Source: Papio anubis
Lineage: Eukaryota; Chordata; Mammalia; Primates; Cercopithecidae
Length of the DNA stretch: 64,000 bases
Assembly: GCF_008728515.1 (NCBI RefSeq)
Contig: NC_044984.1
Span: 99,805,181-99,869,180, forward strand
Reading direction: 5' to 3'
Of this stretch, positions 32,462 through 43,372 are shown piece after piece (the first letter of the stretch is position 1; every line of letters starts with the position of its first letter). A model generated the notes under the pieces. It was not told the origin of the DNA. It worked only from the letters and a program-made list of their open reading frames with translations, and ran no database searches. A program made the translations under genes and the position numbers.

Positions 32462-35174
32462 GTTTAAATAAGGAAAACTCTTTTATCTCTGATGAAGAAA
32501 CAGTAAATGAAAATCTTAACGGGCACCCTCAAGAGTGGCTAATTTCAATAGCAATGGATTCCATGGGGATGGGGCAGAGACAAACTGGGCATGGGGCTGC
32601 TGGCACTGGTTCTCAATGAGATGGAGACATAGGTGCCACTTCACACAAGTCTGCCCTTCTTTCAGGGCTCTTGGCAGTTTTGCGTTTCCTCACCTAGCCT
32701 ACGATCCATTGTCCCTTTGATTGCCCCTGTTTCAGAAGACCCCACACCAAGGTACCTGACTCTCTTTCCTCCCACTCAGGACCTTTCTGACCCTCTTCTT
32801 TCCCTGCTGAAATGTGGACATCCTGTCTTGGCTTCCTCCAGCTCTGCTCTTGGAGCCCAGCTAATCTGCTAATGTGATAATGGGAATGTGTGTGTTTCTC
32901 CCTACCCCAGATAACATATTTGTATTTTATTTTCACTCAGACACAGATGAGCAGGGAGGTGGTAGGAGCAGGGCCAAAGCTATTAGATAGCATCAAAGTT
33001 ACTGTCGTTCAGTCTTTTTGTTATTGTTTTTGTTTTATAAAAAGCAAAGAACAAGCCAACCAACAAACAAAACAGAAGCTGTTTTGCAAATTCAGGTCCA
33101 GCTTGTGATTCACCATGGCTCTGAAGTTTTCTTTTGTTTTTTTTGTTTTTTTTTTTGGTCTCTGGTTGAACCACTACACAACTAGGCTTCCTCCAGCTGG
33201 TGTGTTGCTCATCATTTTTATTGATGATCTGCATAAACAAGAAAATACTGTCCCATTACCCACCTCCAACAACACAGATAAAATGCCCATTTCTTTCCAT
33301 CTCCTTCTTTGCAGTAAGACCCTCCCTTGCTGACAGCATTGTGACAAAGGAGACATAACAAGGACCATAATCCCCTGAATCCTTGCCCCAGCGCCCCCAC
33401 CCCCATCCTGTGTAGGATTCTAGGTTGGTCTGTGCAAGGGATAAGAGTGGCGGTGCAAACTGTGGGCAGTCAGAGCTCCAGCCCTTGTTCTTTACCTTCC
33501 TTTTGACTTGACAGCTGGGATGTGAGTCTGGAAGTTTCCTTTTGCTCATTTTCCAAGAGCCACCATTGCCCTGTCCTCTTCCTCCTTCCCGTCTTTGTCT
33601 TCTAAGATACAAGATGTTCCTGAGTAAGAGGATTATCTTGTTTCCTCAGTTACTAGGAAGCAAAGAGAGGAAGAGCCCTCCCATGGAAGAAAACTATCTC
33701 TGCCCACCAAAAGTTGCACTCCTCCTCCAGCAGCCCCAGTGTTGACCATTGTGTATCTGATCTGTATGAATATCCCTTTTCTGGCTCAATAGGGAACCTT
33801 GATCTTCCCCTACAGGCTGACAGAAACAAGACGAGCATCTAAGCTTCATTCCCAGGCCTGTGGCAGACATCACTCATCAATTGTGATTTTTTTCACTGAA
33901 ATTTGGGGCAGGACTGCACCCCAGCAGGCATGATCAATCTATTGGAGTCTGCATTGGAGAGAAAAAAACATCTGCCATCCCTTCCTCAGTGATGCTTCTG
34001 TCATCCACGCAGGAGATTGGGGGTAGGGACATTTCCTTAGCAACCTGCAGTTAAGAAGACATGGAAGCTGGAGTGTGTGTAAAAAGCTGTTTTCTTAGCT
34101 TCCATGTAGATTTAGCTTTAAGGCCAAAAGCTTCACCTGATTCACCTGCTCTGGGCATGAATGTGGCATCTCCATTCATTTGCTCTGCTTAATAGGAAAT
34201 AAAAAGTGCAAGGAACACACTACCCTTAAGGTAGCAGCAGACATGCTCCCTGGGGAGGACTAAGCAATGCATGATGGTGACTCAGGTGGCTAGAGGGTCT
34301 CATGGAGGAGGAAGAGTGCCAGGGACTGGGGACAGGGGGCTGAGCTGGAGGGATCCAGTTCCCTGGCAGCCTGGGCGCACAGGGTGATCCTGCAGAACAG
34401 CAAATATTCTCCTTGTCTGCCGCTGGTATTTAGACGCTGCTGGAATGTCCTGGCAGGACTATCTGTCCAAATCCATTCAAAATTGATTTTTGTGTCTTCG
34501 ATGGGGAATTTTGGCCAGGATCCCCACGGTCCCCCAATTCAGTTAGACATTCTCCTCTCCCTTCTTTAGCTTATTAGCTGCTTCTCGGTGGGAGTCTGGG
34601 CCTTCATGTTCCCTCTTGAGCCAGTTCAAATGATCCGAGGCTGTAGGAAGGATGGAAGTGGGACTGTGCTGTGAATCTGAAATGCCCAGATGCATTTATT
34701 TAAAGCAGCAGCCTCTCAGCAGGGTTGACACAGCCCAATGCTGAAAAATTGAGTTTTTGGCCAGGATCTCCCCACTTTTGCTAGAGAGCCAGGAAATGGG
34801 TAGGAATGTCCGGACCAGAGCAGAGGAAAAGAAGAAGTGAGTCAGAAAAGAAAAGCAGAGCCTGTATAGGCCACATCCTTGAAGGATTTACTGCAAGCCT
34901 AGCTCCTCTGCTGTGGGTGCCTTCCTTAATGTCTGCTGCCTCCAAGGCTGCCCACGCAGTCAGCCACGATGGGGCACCCATGCTCACCAGGGGCTACCAG
35001 GCACTGAGAGGTGGGAGAAGACGACCAAATCCTAGATCCCAGAAACTTATAATCAGGCAGAAGAGATAAGTACAAATCTAATTAAAATTAAAAAGTAGAC
35101 AAGAAAGCACACAGCTGCAACAAGCTAAGAGGAGTTCTGATGCAGTGGCTCTTAGAACTAGGTTTTGAGTAGTT
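32462..35174. other. long single-copy stretch, nothing recognised
   Basis: 2.7 kb without a recognised repeat, unusual for this window. T-rich run at 33130-33156. Frames up to 118 codons (33256-33612, minus) are low-complexity or unrecognised. 34370-34640 is balanced in composition and could be conserved, but that cannot be judged here. Confidence 0.45.
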
Positions 35175-35621
35175 TGTATATGTGTGTGTGTGTGTGTCTG
35201 TGTTATGCCTCTGTGTGTACATGTGCATGTCTCTCTGTATGTTTATGTCTGTGTGTTTGTCTCTGTGTGTGTGTGTGTGTGTGTGTATGTCTCCGTGTAT
35301 GTATGTGTTTTTGTGTGTATGCCTGTGTATGGCTCTGTGTGTGTGTGTCTCTTTGTGTGTCTGTGTGTATGTGTTTATATTTGTATGTGTCTGTGTGTAT
35401 GTGGATATCTCCCTGTGTGTGTCTGTGTGTATGTATATGGATGTCTCTGTGTGTCTGTATGTATATGTCTCTGCCTGTGTCTGTATGTATATGTGTGTGT
35501 GTGTATGTGTCTGTGTGCATGTATATGTCTCTGTGTGTGTTTGTGTATGTGTATGTCTCTGTGTGTGTGTGTATGCATGTATATGTCTTTCTGTGTGTGA
35601 CTGTGTGTGTATGTGTGTGTA
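35175..35621. repeat. compound TG/TCTG/TATG repeat array
   Basis: About 450 bases made almost only of TG, TCTG, TATG and TCTCTG words. On the plus strand A and C are rare. Open frames of 105-160 codons in several frames on both strands arise because the words rarely form stops; their products are Cys/Val or His/Thr repeats and not genes. Confidence 0.96.
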
Positions 35622-35639
35622 TTGATGAAGAGCTCTTTG

Positions 35640-35800
35640 TCTGCTAGGCCAGTGGCTCTCATTCTTAATCTTGGCTTGTTGACTGTACCTTGGAATTAGT
35701 TAATGAGCTTTAAGAAATACTGATGCCAGCTGTACCTCCAGAGCTTCTGATGTGATTGAGTCTGAGTCTAGGAAGGGAATTCCATAGGGATGGATAAGGT
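35640..35800 (+). mobile_element. MER5A-like hAT-Charlie element
   Basis: CAGTGGCTCTCATTCTTAAT, AGCTTTAAGAAATACTGATG and CCAGAGCTTCTGATGTGATT fit a diverged MER5A-type element. Confidence 0.65.
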
Positions 35801-36480
35801 CAGGCTGTGGTGATTGGCTGGGCTCTGGTGCTTGTCTGCTTTAATTGAAGAATTGGAGAAATGGCAGATGTGGTATGGTAGAGGGCAGTTCCTGTTAGTC
35901 ACATGGGAGATACAATATTGTCTTTTACTGTCTCTGGGGGTAACAGGGGAGGAAGGTGGTCTTTGGGTTGTGTTTGCATGAAAAATGGACCCATAAGAGG
36001 CACAGTTTCACAGTCCAAAGAGATACCTTCTACTTTTTTAATACCAACATACACTTCTGAGAGGACCTTCCTCAATCCATCCTTCCTTCTCTCATTTCAC
36101 TCTTCCCTCTCTCCTTTCCTCTCTTCCTCTTTTACCTTTATCCACAAATAATTGTTTAGCTCATGCCATGTCCCAGGCACAGTTCTGGGGGCCAAGCAAT
36201 GAACAAGGCAGATTAGTTCTTGATTTCAAGGAGTTGACATCTTAGGTGTTTACTGTAAAACAAACATGAATAATGGTGGAAATATGCATATCTTCTGTAG
36301 ATGGGTCTTTTCCTGAAGAGTCTGTAATTGGTGCCATATTTTATGGCAAAACATGGCTCCGATATTTTAAGATAATGCATTTGCATTAAGATGTTGTGTG
36401 CTGTCGATCATAATGGACTAACAAAGACTCAGAGTTCACACATGCTACATTATTAAGTATTGAATAGATAGATGAGTTTT
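35801..36480. other. single-copy stretch, nothing recognised
   Basis: Pyrimidine-rich at 36060-36130. No exon or repeat recognised. Confidence 0.45.
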
Positions 36481-37245
36481 AATAATATATGGGTAAGGTA
36501 TAAAGGGTAAAAATAAACCAAACAGCAATGTACCTGCTACCCAACTTAAGAAATGAAATATTACATTTGCCTTTTTTTTTTTTTTTTTTTGAGAAGGGGT
36601 CTCCCCCTTTTGCCCAGGGTGGGGGGGTTTGGCCGATCTCAGCTCCCCGCAAGCTCCGCCTCCCGGGTTCACGCCGTTCTCCTGCCTCAGCCTCCCGAGT
36701 AGCTGGGACTACAGGCGCCCACCACCTCGCCCGGCTAGTTTTTTGTATTTTTTAGTAGAGACGGGGTTTCACGGTTTGTTAGCCAGGATGGTCTCGATCT
36801 CCTGACCTCGTGATCCACCCGTTTCGGCCTCCCAAAGTGCTGGGATTACAGGCTTGAGCCACCGCGCCCGGCCCCTACATTTGCCTTTGAAGCCCGTCCT
36901 GAGTTGGCCACCAAATTGAATTTTGTGTATAATGTTCCCTAAGTAATATGTAGTTTAGTCATACCAGATTTTGAACTTCGACTTCATACAAATGTTGTAT
37001 ACAGATGTTCTATTTAGTGACTTGCTTTTTTTTTTTTTTTTTACTCAGTATTGTTCCCAAGATTCAGCCATTTTGGTACTTACAGATTTAGCATGTTAAT
37101 TTTTATTGCCCTATAATAGTCCTTTGAGTGAAAATGCCACACTGTACTAATCCATTCTATAGCTGATGAACATTTAGATTGTTTCTAGTTTTTTTTTAAA
37201 TGAACATTGCTGCTAAGAACATTTTCATACATACCTCTTAGTCTG
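36481..37245 (-). mobile_element. L1M 3' fragment, split by an AluY
   Basis: Left piece: GTACCTGCTACCCAACTTAA. Right piece: CTTTGAAGCCCGTCCTGAGT, GTTCCCAAGATTCAGCCATT, GATGAACATTTAGATTG and GAACATTGCTGCTAAGAACA. Minus-strand old L1, with a T run at 37027-37042. Confidence 0.75.
36572..36873 (-). mobile_element. young AluY, Old World monkey AluYR-like
   Basis: Intact 3'-to-5' copy with a 20-base T end and a perfect duplication TACATTTGCC at 36562-36571 and 36876-36885. Diagnostic bases (plus-strand reading): CACCTCGCCCGGCTAG, TTTTTTAGTAGAGACGGGG, and GGCTTGAGCCACCGCGCCCG in place of human GGCGTGAGCC. The first 50 bases after the T run are oddly G/C-rich compared with any Alu consensus. Confidence 0.93.
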
Positions 37246-37620
37246 TAGAAATCAAACTTCTGGCCACTGGAATATACAAATCTCAACTTTAACAGGCACC
37301 TACCCTGTAATCAAGTTATTCTATTTCTATATATTTATCCAGGAGAAATAGAAGCATAGATCCACATAAAGACTTGCACACGAATATTCATAGCAGCTTT
37401 ATTTGTAATCGTTCCAAACTGGAAAAGAACACACATGTTCGTTAGTAGGTGAATGTGTATACAAATTGTGGTACATTCATATAATGGAATACTACTCAGC
37501 AGTAAAAAGGAATGGATTATTAATACACATAATTAACATTGATAAATCTCAAAGTAATTATGCTGAGTGAGAAAAGTCAAAATAAAAAAAATCTGTTTTC
37601 CAAAATGATGATGTCAATTT
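37246..37620 (+). mobile_element. L1M 3' fragment, opposite orientation
   Basis: TATCCAGGAGAAATAGAAGC, GACTTGCACACGAATATTCA, GGAATACTACTCAGCAGTAA and TTATGCTGAGTGAGAAAAGT: plus-strand L1 ORF2/3' region, between two minus-strand L1M pieces. Confidence 0.85.
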
Positions 37621-37905
37621 ATAATAGATGGAGTTTCCTTTGTTCTGTATCTTTTCCAATACTTGGTATTGTTAGATTATTAATTTTTGCTGGTCTAGTG
37701 GTATATAATGGTATCTTGCATTTCTTTGATTACTATTATGGTTGAATATTTTTCTTATGTTTCCAATGCCTATTGGCCTTTCACGTTCTTTCTCTGTGTA
37801 ATGATTATGTACTACATACTTTGCCCATTTGTCTGGAGTTGTTTGCCTCATTTTTATTGATTTATAATTTTTAAATATATTCTGGAAACCAATTTCTTGC
37901 CAGTT
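37621..37905 (-). mobile_element. L1M fragment, continuation
   Basis: TTTTCCAATACTTGGTATTG, CATTTCTTTGATTACTATTA and TACTTTGCCCATTTGTCTGG. This follows the segment at 36481-37245 in L1 order, so 37246-37620 interrupts it. Confidence 0.75.
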
Positions 37906-38164
37906 TCATGTACTAGTCACCCATCTGTCCCTGTATCCCAGCTACGTCTAGCATTCCACTATCCCTGCTGAAGTACCAGATCCGTGGGTGAACCGTTTTT
38001 GATGCACAAGTCCAACAGAGCCCCCAGACAATTGCAGCCCCATCTGACATCATGATAAGCAGAAGAGCCACCCAATTTGTGTAACTTTTATGTTCCATTA
38101 TACATCCTTGTTACTAGAAAATATTGTGAGACATCTATGATGAGATGGGGAAAGAATCATAGAA

Positions 38165-38290
38165 GGAGATGGAAGCACTGGATTCAAATCTTGACTCTCA
38201 CTTACTGTATAGAGTACATTGGGTAAATGACTTACCCAGATGCATTCAGGCTCCATTTTCACTGAGTGTAGTAATAAAATATTTTCTAAG
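38165..38290 (+). mobile_element. MIR SINE fragment
   Basis: GGATTCAAATCTTGACTCTC, then TGGGTAAATGACTTACCC: plus-strand MIR, weakly matched after 38230. Confidence 0.55.
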
Positions 38291-38500
38291 AGCTTAATGT
38301 GGATTCCTTGTTATGCCGGGAACTTTATACATATATGTTATTTTGCATAAATCCTCACTGTAGTCTTATGAGGTAGATGCTATTATTATAGGACCCAGAG
38401 AAGGTTAAAAAACATATTCAAGGCCACACGCTGGTAAATAGTAGGAATTAAAACCCAGGCAATATGACTTCAGGGTCTGAGCTCTTACCAGGATATTGGA
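38291..38500 (-). mobile_element. MIR SINE
   Basis: CCGGGAACTTTATACATATA, CTTATGAGGTAGATGCTATT, AAGGCCACACGCTGGTAAAT and TTAAAACCCAGGCAATATGA. Minus orientation, back to back with the plus-strand MIR on its left. Confidence 0.82.
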
Positions 38501-38620
38501 ATCATAATATTTTCTCACTAGCTTGTTCTGCAGATGACATTATCTGTCGTGTGTAAGCAGAGGGCAGCTAGATTATTGCCTGATACACAGAAACTTTCTG
38601 ATCGTGGTTCAATAATTTTT

Positions 38621-38929
38621 CTTTCTCTCTTTTGTTTTTTCTTTTTGAGATGTAGTCTCGCTCTGTTGCCCAGGCTGGACTGCAGTGGCACGATCTCGGC
38701 TCACTGCAAGCTCCGTCTCCTGGGTTCATGCCATTCTCCTGCCTCAGCGTCCCGAGTAGCTGGGACTACAGGCACCCGCCACCACACCTAGCTAATTTTT
38801 TTTGTGTTTTTAGTAGAGATGGGGTTTCACTGTGTTAGCCAGGATGGTCTCAATTTCCTGACCTCATGATCCGCCCGCCTCGGCCTTCCAAAGTGCTGGG
38901 ATTACAGATGTGAGCCACCACGCCCAGCC
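38621..38929 (-). mobile_element. Alu (Sc/Y type) with 12-bp duplication
   Basis: Minus-strand, full-length. A perfect TCAATAATTTTT duplication lies at 38609-38620 and 38930-38941. The left end is a CTTTCTCTCTTTTG-type degenerate T tail. Confidence 0.95.
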
Positions 38930-38941
38930 TCAATAATTTTT

Positions 38942-39555
38942 CAACCAAGGTGCTGTATGATTCTAGGTTAACCCTTTCCTAAATCATGACATTACACTGC
39001 TACAGAGACAGTAGAAACAAAATATCTAACAGTGTTTTCTAATGTTCCCTGTCCCACTTAGCAGTGACCATAATAGATGAATATTTACACAGAGCCACAA
39101 TAAGATCATCTATGCATCCTATACATTGAGTTTGCTTCCTGACATCTCCATAAACGTGGGCATTCTGCAACTGTTCATAGAAAGATGAAAAAAGATATGT
39201 CAGGATAACACTATTCATTGCTATTCATAGTGTAAGATTGCTCAGATCTTATGAGAAAATTCATAACAGTGTGATTAATCAAAATATCATTTGATATTTT
39301 TGTAGCATGTTTCTTAAAGAAAAAAACTTCAAGCAAGCTCCTTGTCTTCATCTTTTCAGCCTGCACTTTTCAGTCCTTATCTAGCTTCCCTTCTCTGTGG
39401 CATTTGAAACTGCTGGGCACTCCTCCTGCCCCCTTGACTTCCGGTATATCATTTTCTCTTCATTCGCTTGCCTCTGAAACTCTTCTCAGTGTAGCTGGTT
39501 CCTTAATCTCTGCCCAGCCTTCAAATGTTGGAGCTGCTACCTTTGAGGCAAAGCA
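38942..39555. other. single-copy stretch, nothing recognised
   Basis: AT-rich; no repeat or exon recognised. Confidence 0.45.
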
Positions 39556-40600
39556 TCATGAATTCATTCGTTCATTCATTCAACAAAGCTTACTGAACAC
39601 CTACCATGTGCCAGGCACTGATCTAGGTGCTGGGGATACAGCAGTGAACAGACCAGACCAAGATGCCTGATGTCATGGAACTTTCATTCAAATGGGGGTG
39701 ATATGGTGTGATAGGTGGCAATCAGTGGTATGAAAAGAAAAGTGGGCAAGGAGAAGGGGGGCCCAGAGTAGGGAGTGATTATGATTCTAAGTAAGATGGT
39801 TAGGGAAGTTCTCCCTGAGGGAATATTTGTGCAAAGACTTAGAAGCAGTGAGGAAGCATGCCAGGCAGGTATCTGGAGGAAATATGTTAAAAGTCAAAGG
39901 AACAGCTGGGACGGAGGCTGTTTTTTTTTTTTAAAAAGGGCCTGCCCAAGGTGTTCGAGGACTGTCAGGGAGGCTAGTGGTGAGCAGGTAGGGCTTGTGG
40001 AAAGCCAGGCCTCCAGGGCCTCTGACACACTGTGAGGACACTGGTTTTTAGCCATCACAGGGTTTTGGGCCGGGCAATCATACATGACTGTTTTGTTTTG
40101 TTTTGTTTGTTTGTTTGTTTATTTATTTATTTGAGACAGAGTCTCGCTCTTCGCCCAAGCCGGACTGCGGTGGCGCAATCTCGGCTCACTGCAAGCTCCG
40201 CCTCCCGGGTTCACGCCATTCTGCCTCAGCCTCCTGAGTAGCTGGGACTACAGGCGCCCGCCACCGCGCCCGGCTAATTTTTTATATTTTTAGTAGAGAC
40301 AGGGTTTCACCGTATTAGCCACGATGGTCTCGATCTCCTGACCTCGTGATCTGCCCGCCTCGGCCTCCCAAAGTGCTGGGATTACAGGCGTGAGCCACCG
40401 CGCCTGGCCATGACTAATGTTTTAAAAGGACCACTGTCGGTGCTGATGGAGTACAGACCGGTGCTGATGGAGAACAGACCGAGGGCAGAAAAGGAGGAAG
40501 TAGAAAGACCGGTTTGGAAAGTATTGTTGTAATCTAGGTGACAGGTCATGGGAACTTGATCTAAGGTGGAAGCTTGCATCTAGGATGGAAGATGAACTGG
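39556..40600 (-). mobile_element. L2 LINE, long copy split by an AluY
   Basis: Minus-strand 3' end first: TTCATTCATTCAACAAAGC, CTACCATGTGCCAGGCACTG and GCTGGGGATACAGCAGTGAA. Then GAAGTTCTCCCTGAGGGAAT, a run through GTGTTCGAGGACTGTCAGGG and, after the Alu, AAAAGGACCACTGTCGGTGC. The last part has a 21-base tandem duplication. About 0.7 kb of L2 in total. Confidence 0.88.
40091..40409 (-). mobile_element. AluY with TTTG/ATTT tail
   Basis: Minus-strand AluY inside L2. The target duplication is CATGACT (40083-40089 and 40409-40415). The tail is a TTTTG/TTTG/ATTT mixed microsatellite at 40091-40131. Three bases are missing near the start (CGCTCTTCGCCC). Confidence 0.95.
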
Positions 40601-40726
40601 CCTGAGCTTCACACCCTCTGAGTTATTGATTCAGCTCAGCTACCAATTTGCATAGTAGATAGGCCTGCCCTCATATAGGCAAGGGTGCACATGGAGGTCC
40701 CCAAATATTTAAGAGATTTTAGATTG

Positions 40727-41018
40727 GGCATGGTGACTCACACCTGTTATCCCCAGCACTTTGGGAGGCCAAGGTGGGAGAATAACTTGAGGCCAGGACT
40801 TCGAGACCAGCCTGAGCAACAACATAGCAAGACCTCATCTTAAAAAAAAAAAAAATTAAAAAAAAAAAAAAAAAAAAAAAAGCTGGGCATGGCGGTATGT
40901 GCTTCTAGTTCCAGCTACTTGGATGTTGAGGCAGGAGAATTGTATGAGCTCAGGGATTTGAGGTGGCAGTGAGCTATGACTGTGCCACTGCACTCCAGCC
41001 TGCCTTTAAAAAAAAAGA
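40727..41018 (+). mobile_element. AluJ with expanded A-rich linker
   Basis: Plus-strand AluJ: GGGCATGGTGACTCACACC, a 40-base A-rich linker (40841-40881) between the monomers instead of the usual short one, and a right arm ending CTCCAGCCTGCC plus A9. Confidence 0.93.
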
Positions 41019-41363
41019 TTTTAATTATGCTAACAAAATTTTAGATAAAATAACTTCATTCTTTCTGCCTTGAGAAATATACCTTCAAAATGACAAAATA
41101 AAAAACGATTATTAGGGTATTACTGTGCTTCCCTGTAACCATGAAGGGAACTGCAAATCCCCATAAGGGGTCTCTGCCTTCCCCTTGGCTGTGAGCTGCT
41201 CATGAGGAGGTGTGCTGGACCCATGTGAGCTGACACTGCAATGTACATTCTCCATACAAACCACCTCGGCTTTGTAGACCCCTCTCCTCTCTGTTTCTCA
41301 GTAGTTAGTTTGGGTCCAGGACCTGGTTGTCTCCTGGAGTTCAAATCACAAGGAACTAAGGTT
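41019..41363. other. single-copy stretch, nothing recognised
   Basis: The 105-codon minus frame (41120-41437) starts in the Alu to the right and is not a gene. Confidence 0.45.
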
Positions 41364-41374
41364 AGTTTCCTAGG

Positions 41375-41677
41375 TTTTTTTTTTCTTTTGAGACGGAGTG
41401 TTGCTCTGTCGCCCAGGCTGGAGTGCGGTGGTGCCATCTTGGCTCACTGTAAGCTCCGCCTCCCAGGGTCGAATCATTCTCTTGCTTGCCTCAGCTTCCC
41501 AAGTAGCTGGGACTACAGGCGCCCACCACCACCACGCCCAGCTAATTCTTTGTATTTTTAGTAGAGATGGGGTTTCACCGTGTTAGCCAGGATGGTCTCA
41601 GTTTCCTGACCTCGTGATCTGCCCGCCTCGGCCTCCCAGTGCTGGGATTACCGGCGTGAGCCACCGCGCCCCGCCCA
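41375..41677 (-). mobile_element. Alu (Y/S type) with target duplication
   Basis: Minus-strand, full-length. A 14-base flanking repeat AGTTTCCTAGGTTT (41364-41377) / ACTTTCCCAGGTTT (41677-41690) differs at two positions. A GCTTGCC slip lies in the left half. Confidence 0.95.
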
Positions 41678-41767
41678 CTTTCCCAGGTTTCAGGAATGGC
41701 AAATCTTTTTCTGGACAGTGGTTCTGGTCTCCCTGGAGAAGCAGGTTTGGTCCCACTGGGTGAATTC

Positions 41768-42750
41768 TATTTTTTTAAAACAACTTTATTGAGATACTAC
41801 TTACATACCATGAAATTCATCTGTTTAAAATGAACGTATCAGGATTTTTAGTATCTTCATAGTGTTGTGCATCCCTCATCACCACTGAATTTTAGAACAT
41901 TTTTATCACCCCCAAAAGAAATCCTGTACTCCCTGGTAATCACTCTCCATTTCTCTTCTCTTGCCCTGCAACCACAGGCAATCCATCTTTTGTTTTTATA
42001 ACTTTGTCTATTGTGGATATTTCACAAAAATAGAATCATACAGCGTGTGTGGTCTTTGGTGGCTCTCTTCTTTCACATAGCATAGCGCTTTCAAGATCTA
42101 TTCATGTCTTACCATGTATCAGTACTTCTTTTCTTTTTATGGCTGAATACTATTCCGTTGTATGGATATTCTATATTTTATTTACCCGTTTATCAATTAC
42201 AGGACATTTGTGTTATTTCTACTTTTTGACTATTATGAAAAATGCTGCTCTGATCATTTGTGAATAAGTTTTCGCATGAACCTAGGGCTTCATTTTTCTT
42301 GGGTGTATAACTAGGAACGAAATTGCTAGGTCATTTTGAGGAACTGCCAAACTATTTTTCACATCAGCTGCGCCATTTTTGTCATACACTCCCAGCAGCC
42401 ACATATGAGAGTTTCAATTTCTCCATATTCTTACCAACACTTGCTATCATCTGTCTTTCTGATTCTACCTATCTTAGTAGTTGTAAAGTGGTGGTTGGTG
42501 GTTTTGATTTGCATTTCCCTGATGAGTAATGATGAACATCTTTTCATGTGCTTATCGACCATTTGTATATCTTCTTTTGAGAAATATCATTTCATGTCCT
42601 TTGCCCATTTTAAAATTAGATTGTCTTTTTATTGCTGAGTTCTAAGAGTGCTTTAAAGATTCTGGATACAAGTTCCTTATCATGATTTGCAAATATTTTC
42701 TCCAATTCTGTGGGTTGTCTTTTCGTTTTCTTAATTCAACCCTGCTAGTG
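41768..42750 (-). mobile_element. L1M LINE 3' part, about 1 kb
   Basis: TTATTGAGATACTACTTACA, ATTTCACAAAAATAGAATCA, GAATACTATTCCGTTGTATG, CATTTCCCTGATGAGTAATG and TTTCTCCAATTCTGTGGGTT. The 3'-UTR side comes first, so minus orientation. Frames of 68-100 codons inside it are shadows. Confidence 0.9.
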
Positions 42751-42824
42751 ACTTTTCTAGGTTTTGGAACACTATCTAAGCCCTGGTACTTCTGACCCTT
42801 ATCAAATCATAGAACATTAGAAAA

Positions 42825-42975
42825 AGAAACAAATTTTTATTGAGTACTTTTTGTGAGTTATCCATTTAAATCCCCACGACTGGCCAACAGTCTATATTAT
42901 CGTCCCATTTTAGAGTGATAAAACCAAAGCTCAGAAATAAGGCACTTTGGCCAAAGTCCCTTGCCTCATAAGAAT
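42825..42975 (-). mobile_element. MIR SINE fragment
   Basis: CAAATTTTTATTGAGTACTT, CGTCCCATTTTAGAGTGATA and GGCCAAAGTCCCTTGCCTCA, minus orientation. Confidence 0.7.
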
Positions 42976-43019
42976 GGAAAAGGAGATTTATCATTTATTT
43001 CTCTTTGATGCTAATGAAC

Positions 43020-43372
43020 TTTAAATTATTTTTATTTGAATAGCTTTAGGAGTACAAGTGGTTTTTGGTTATGTGGATGGACTGCATAGTGGTAAAGTCC
43101 AGGCTTTTGCTGTACCCATCACCCAAATAGAGTACATCGTGCCCAATAGGTGATTTTTCGTTTCTCACATCCTCCCACCCTTCCCCTATCTGAGTCTCTA
43201 ATGTCCATTATACCACTCTGTGTGCCTTTGTGTACCCAGAGCTTAGCTCTCACTTATAAGTGAAAACATGCGGTATTTGGTTTTCCTTTCCTGAATTACT
43301 TCGCTTAGGGTAATGGCCTTCAGTTTCATCCAAGTTGCTGAAAAAGACATTATTTCATTTTATTTTTTCCTT
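43020..43372 (-). mobile_element. L1 LINE 3' end (L1PA/PB-like)
   Basis: GTGGTTTTTGGTTATGTGGA, TGTACCCATCACCCAAATAG, CTCACTTATAAGTGAAAACA and CAGTTTCATCCAAGTTGCTG. Minus-strand 3' end, about 350 bp. Confidence 0.9.

Noticed and set aside
35165..35662. Open frames of 138-160 codons (Cys/Val-rich) and 95-105 codons (His/Thr-rich)
   Set aside because: They are translations of the TG compound repeat; several frames on both strands are open over the same bases.
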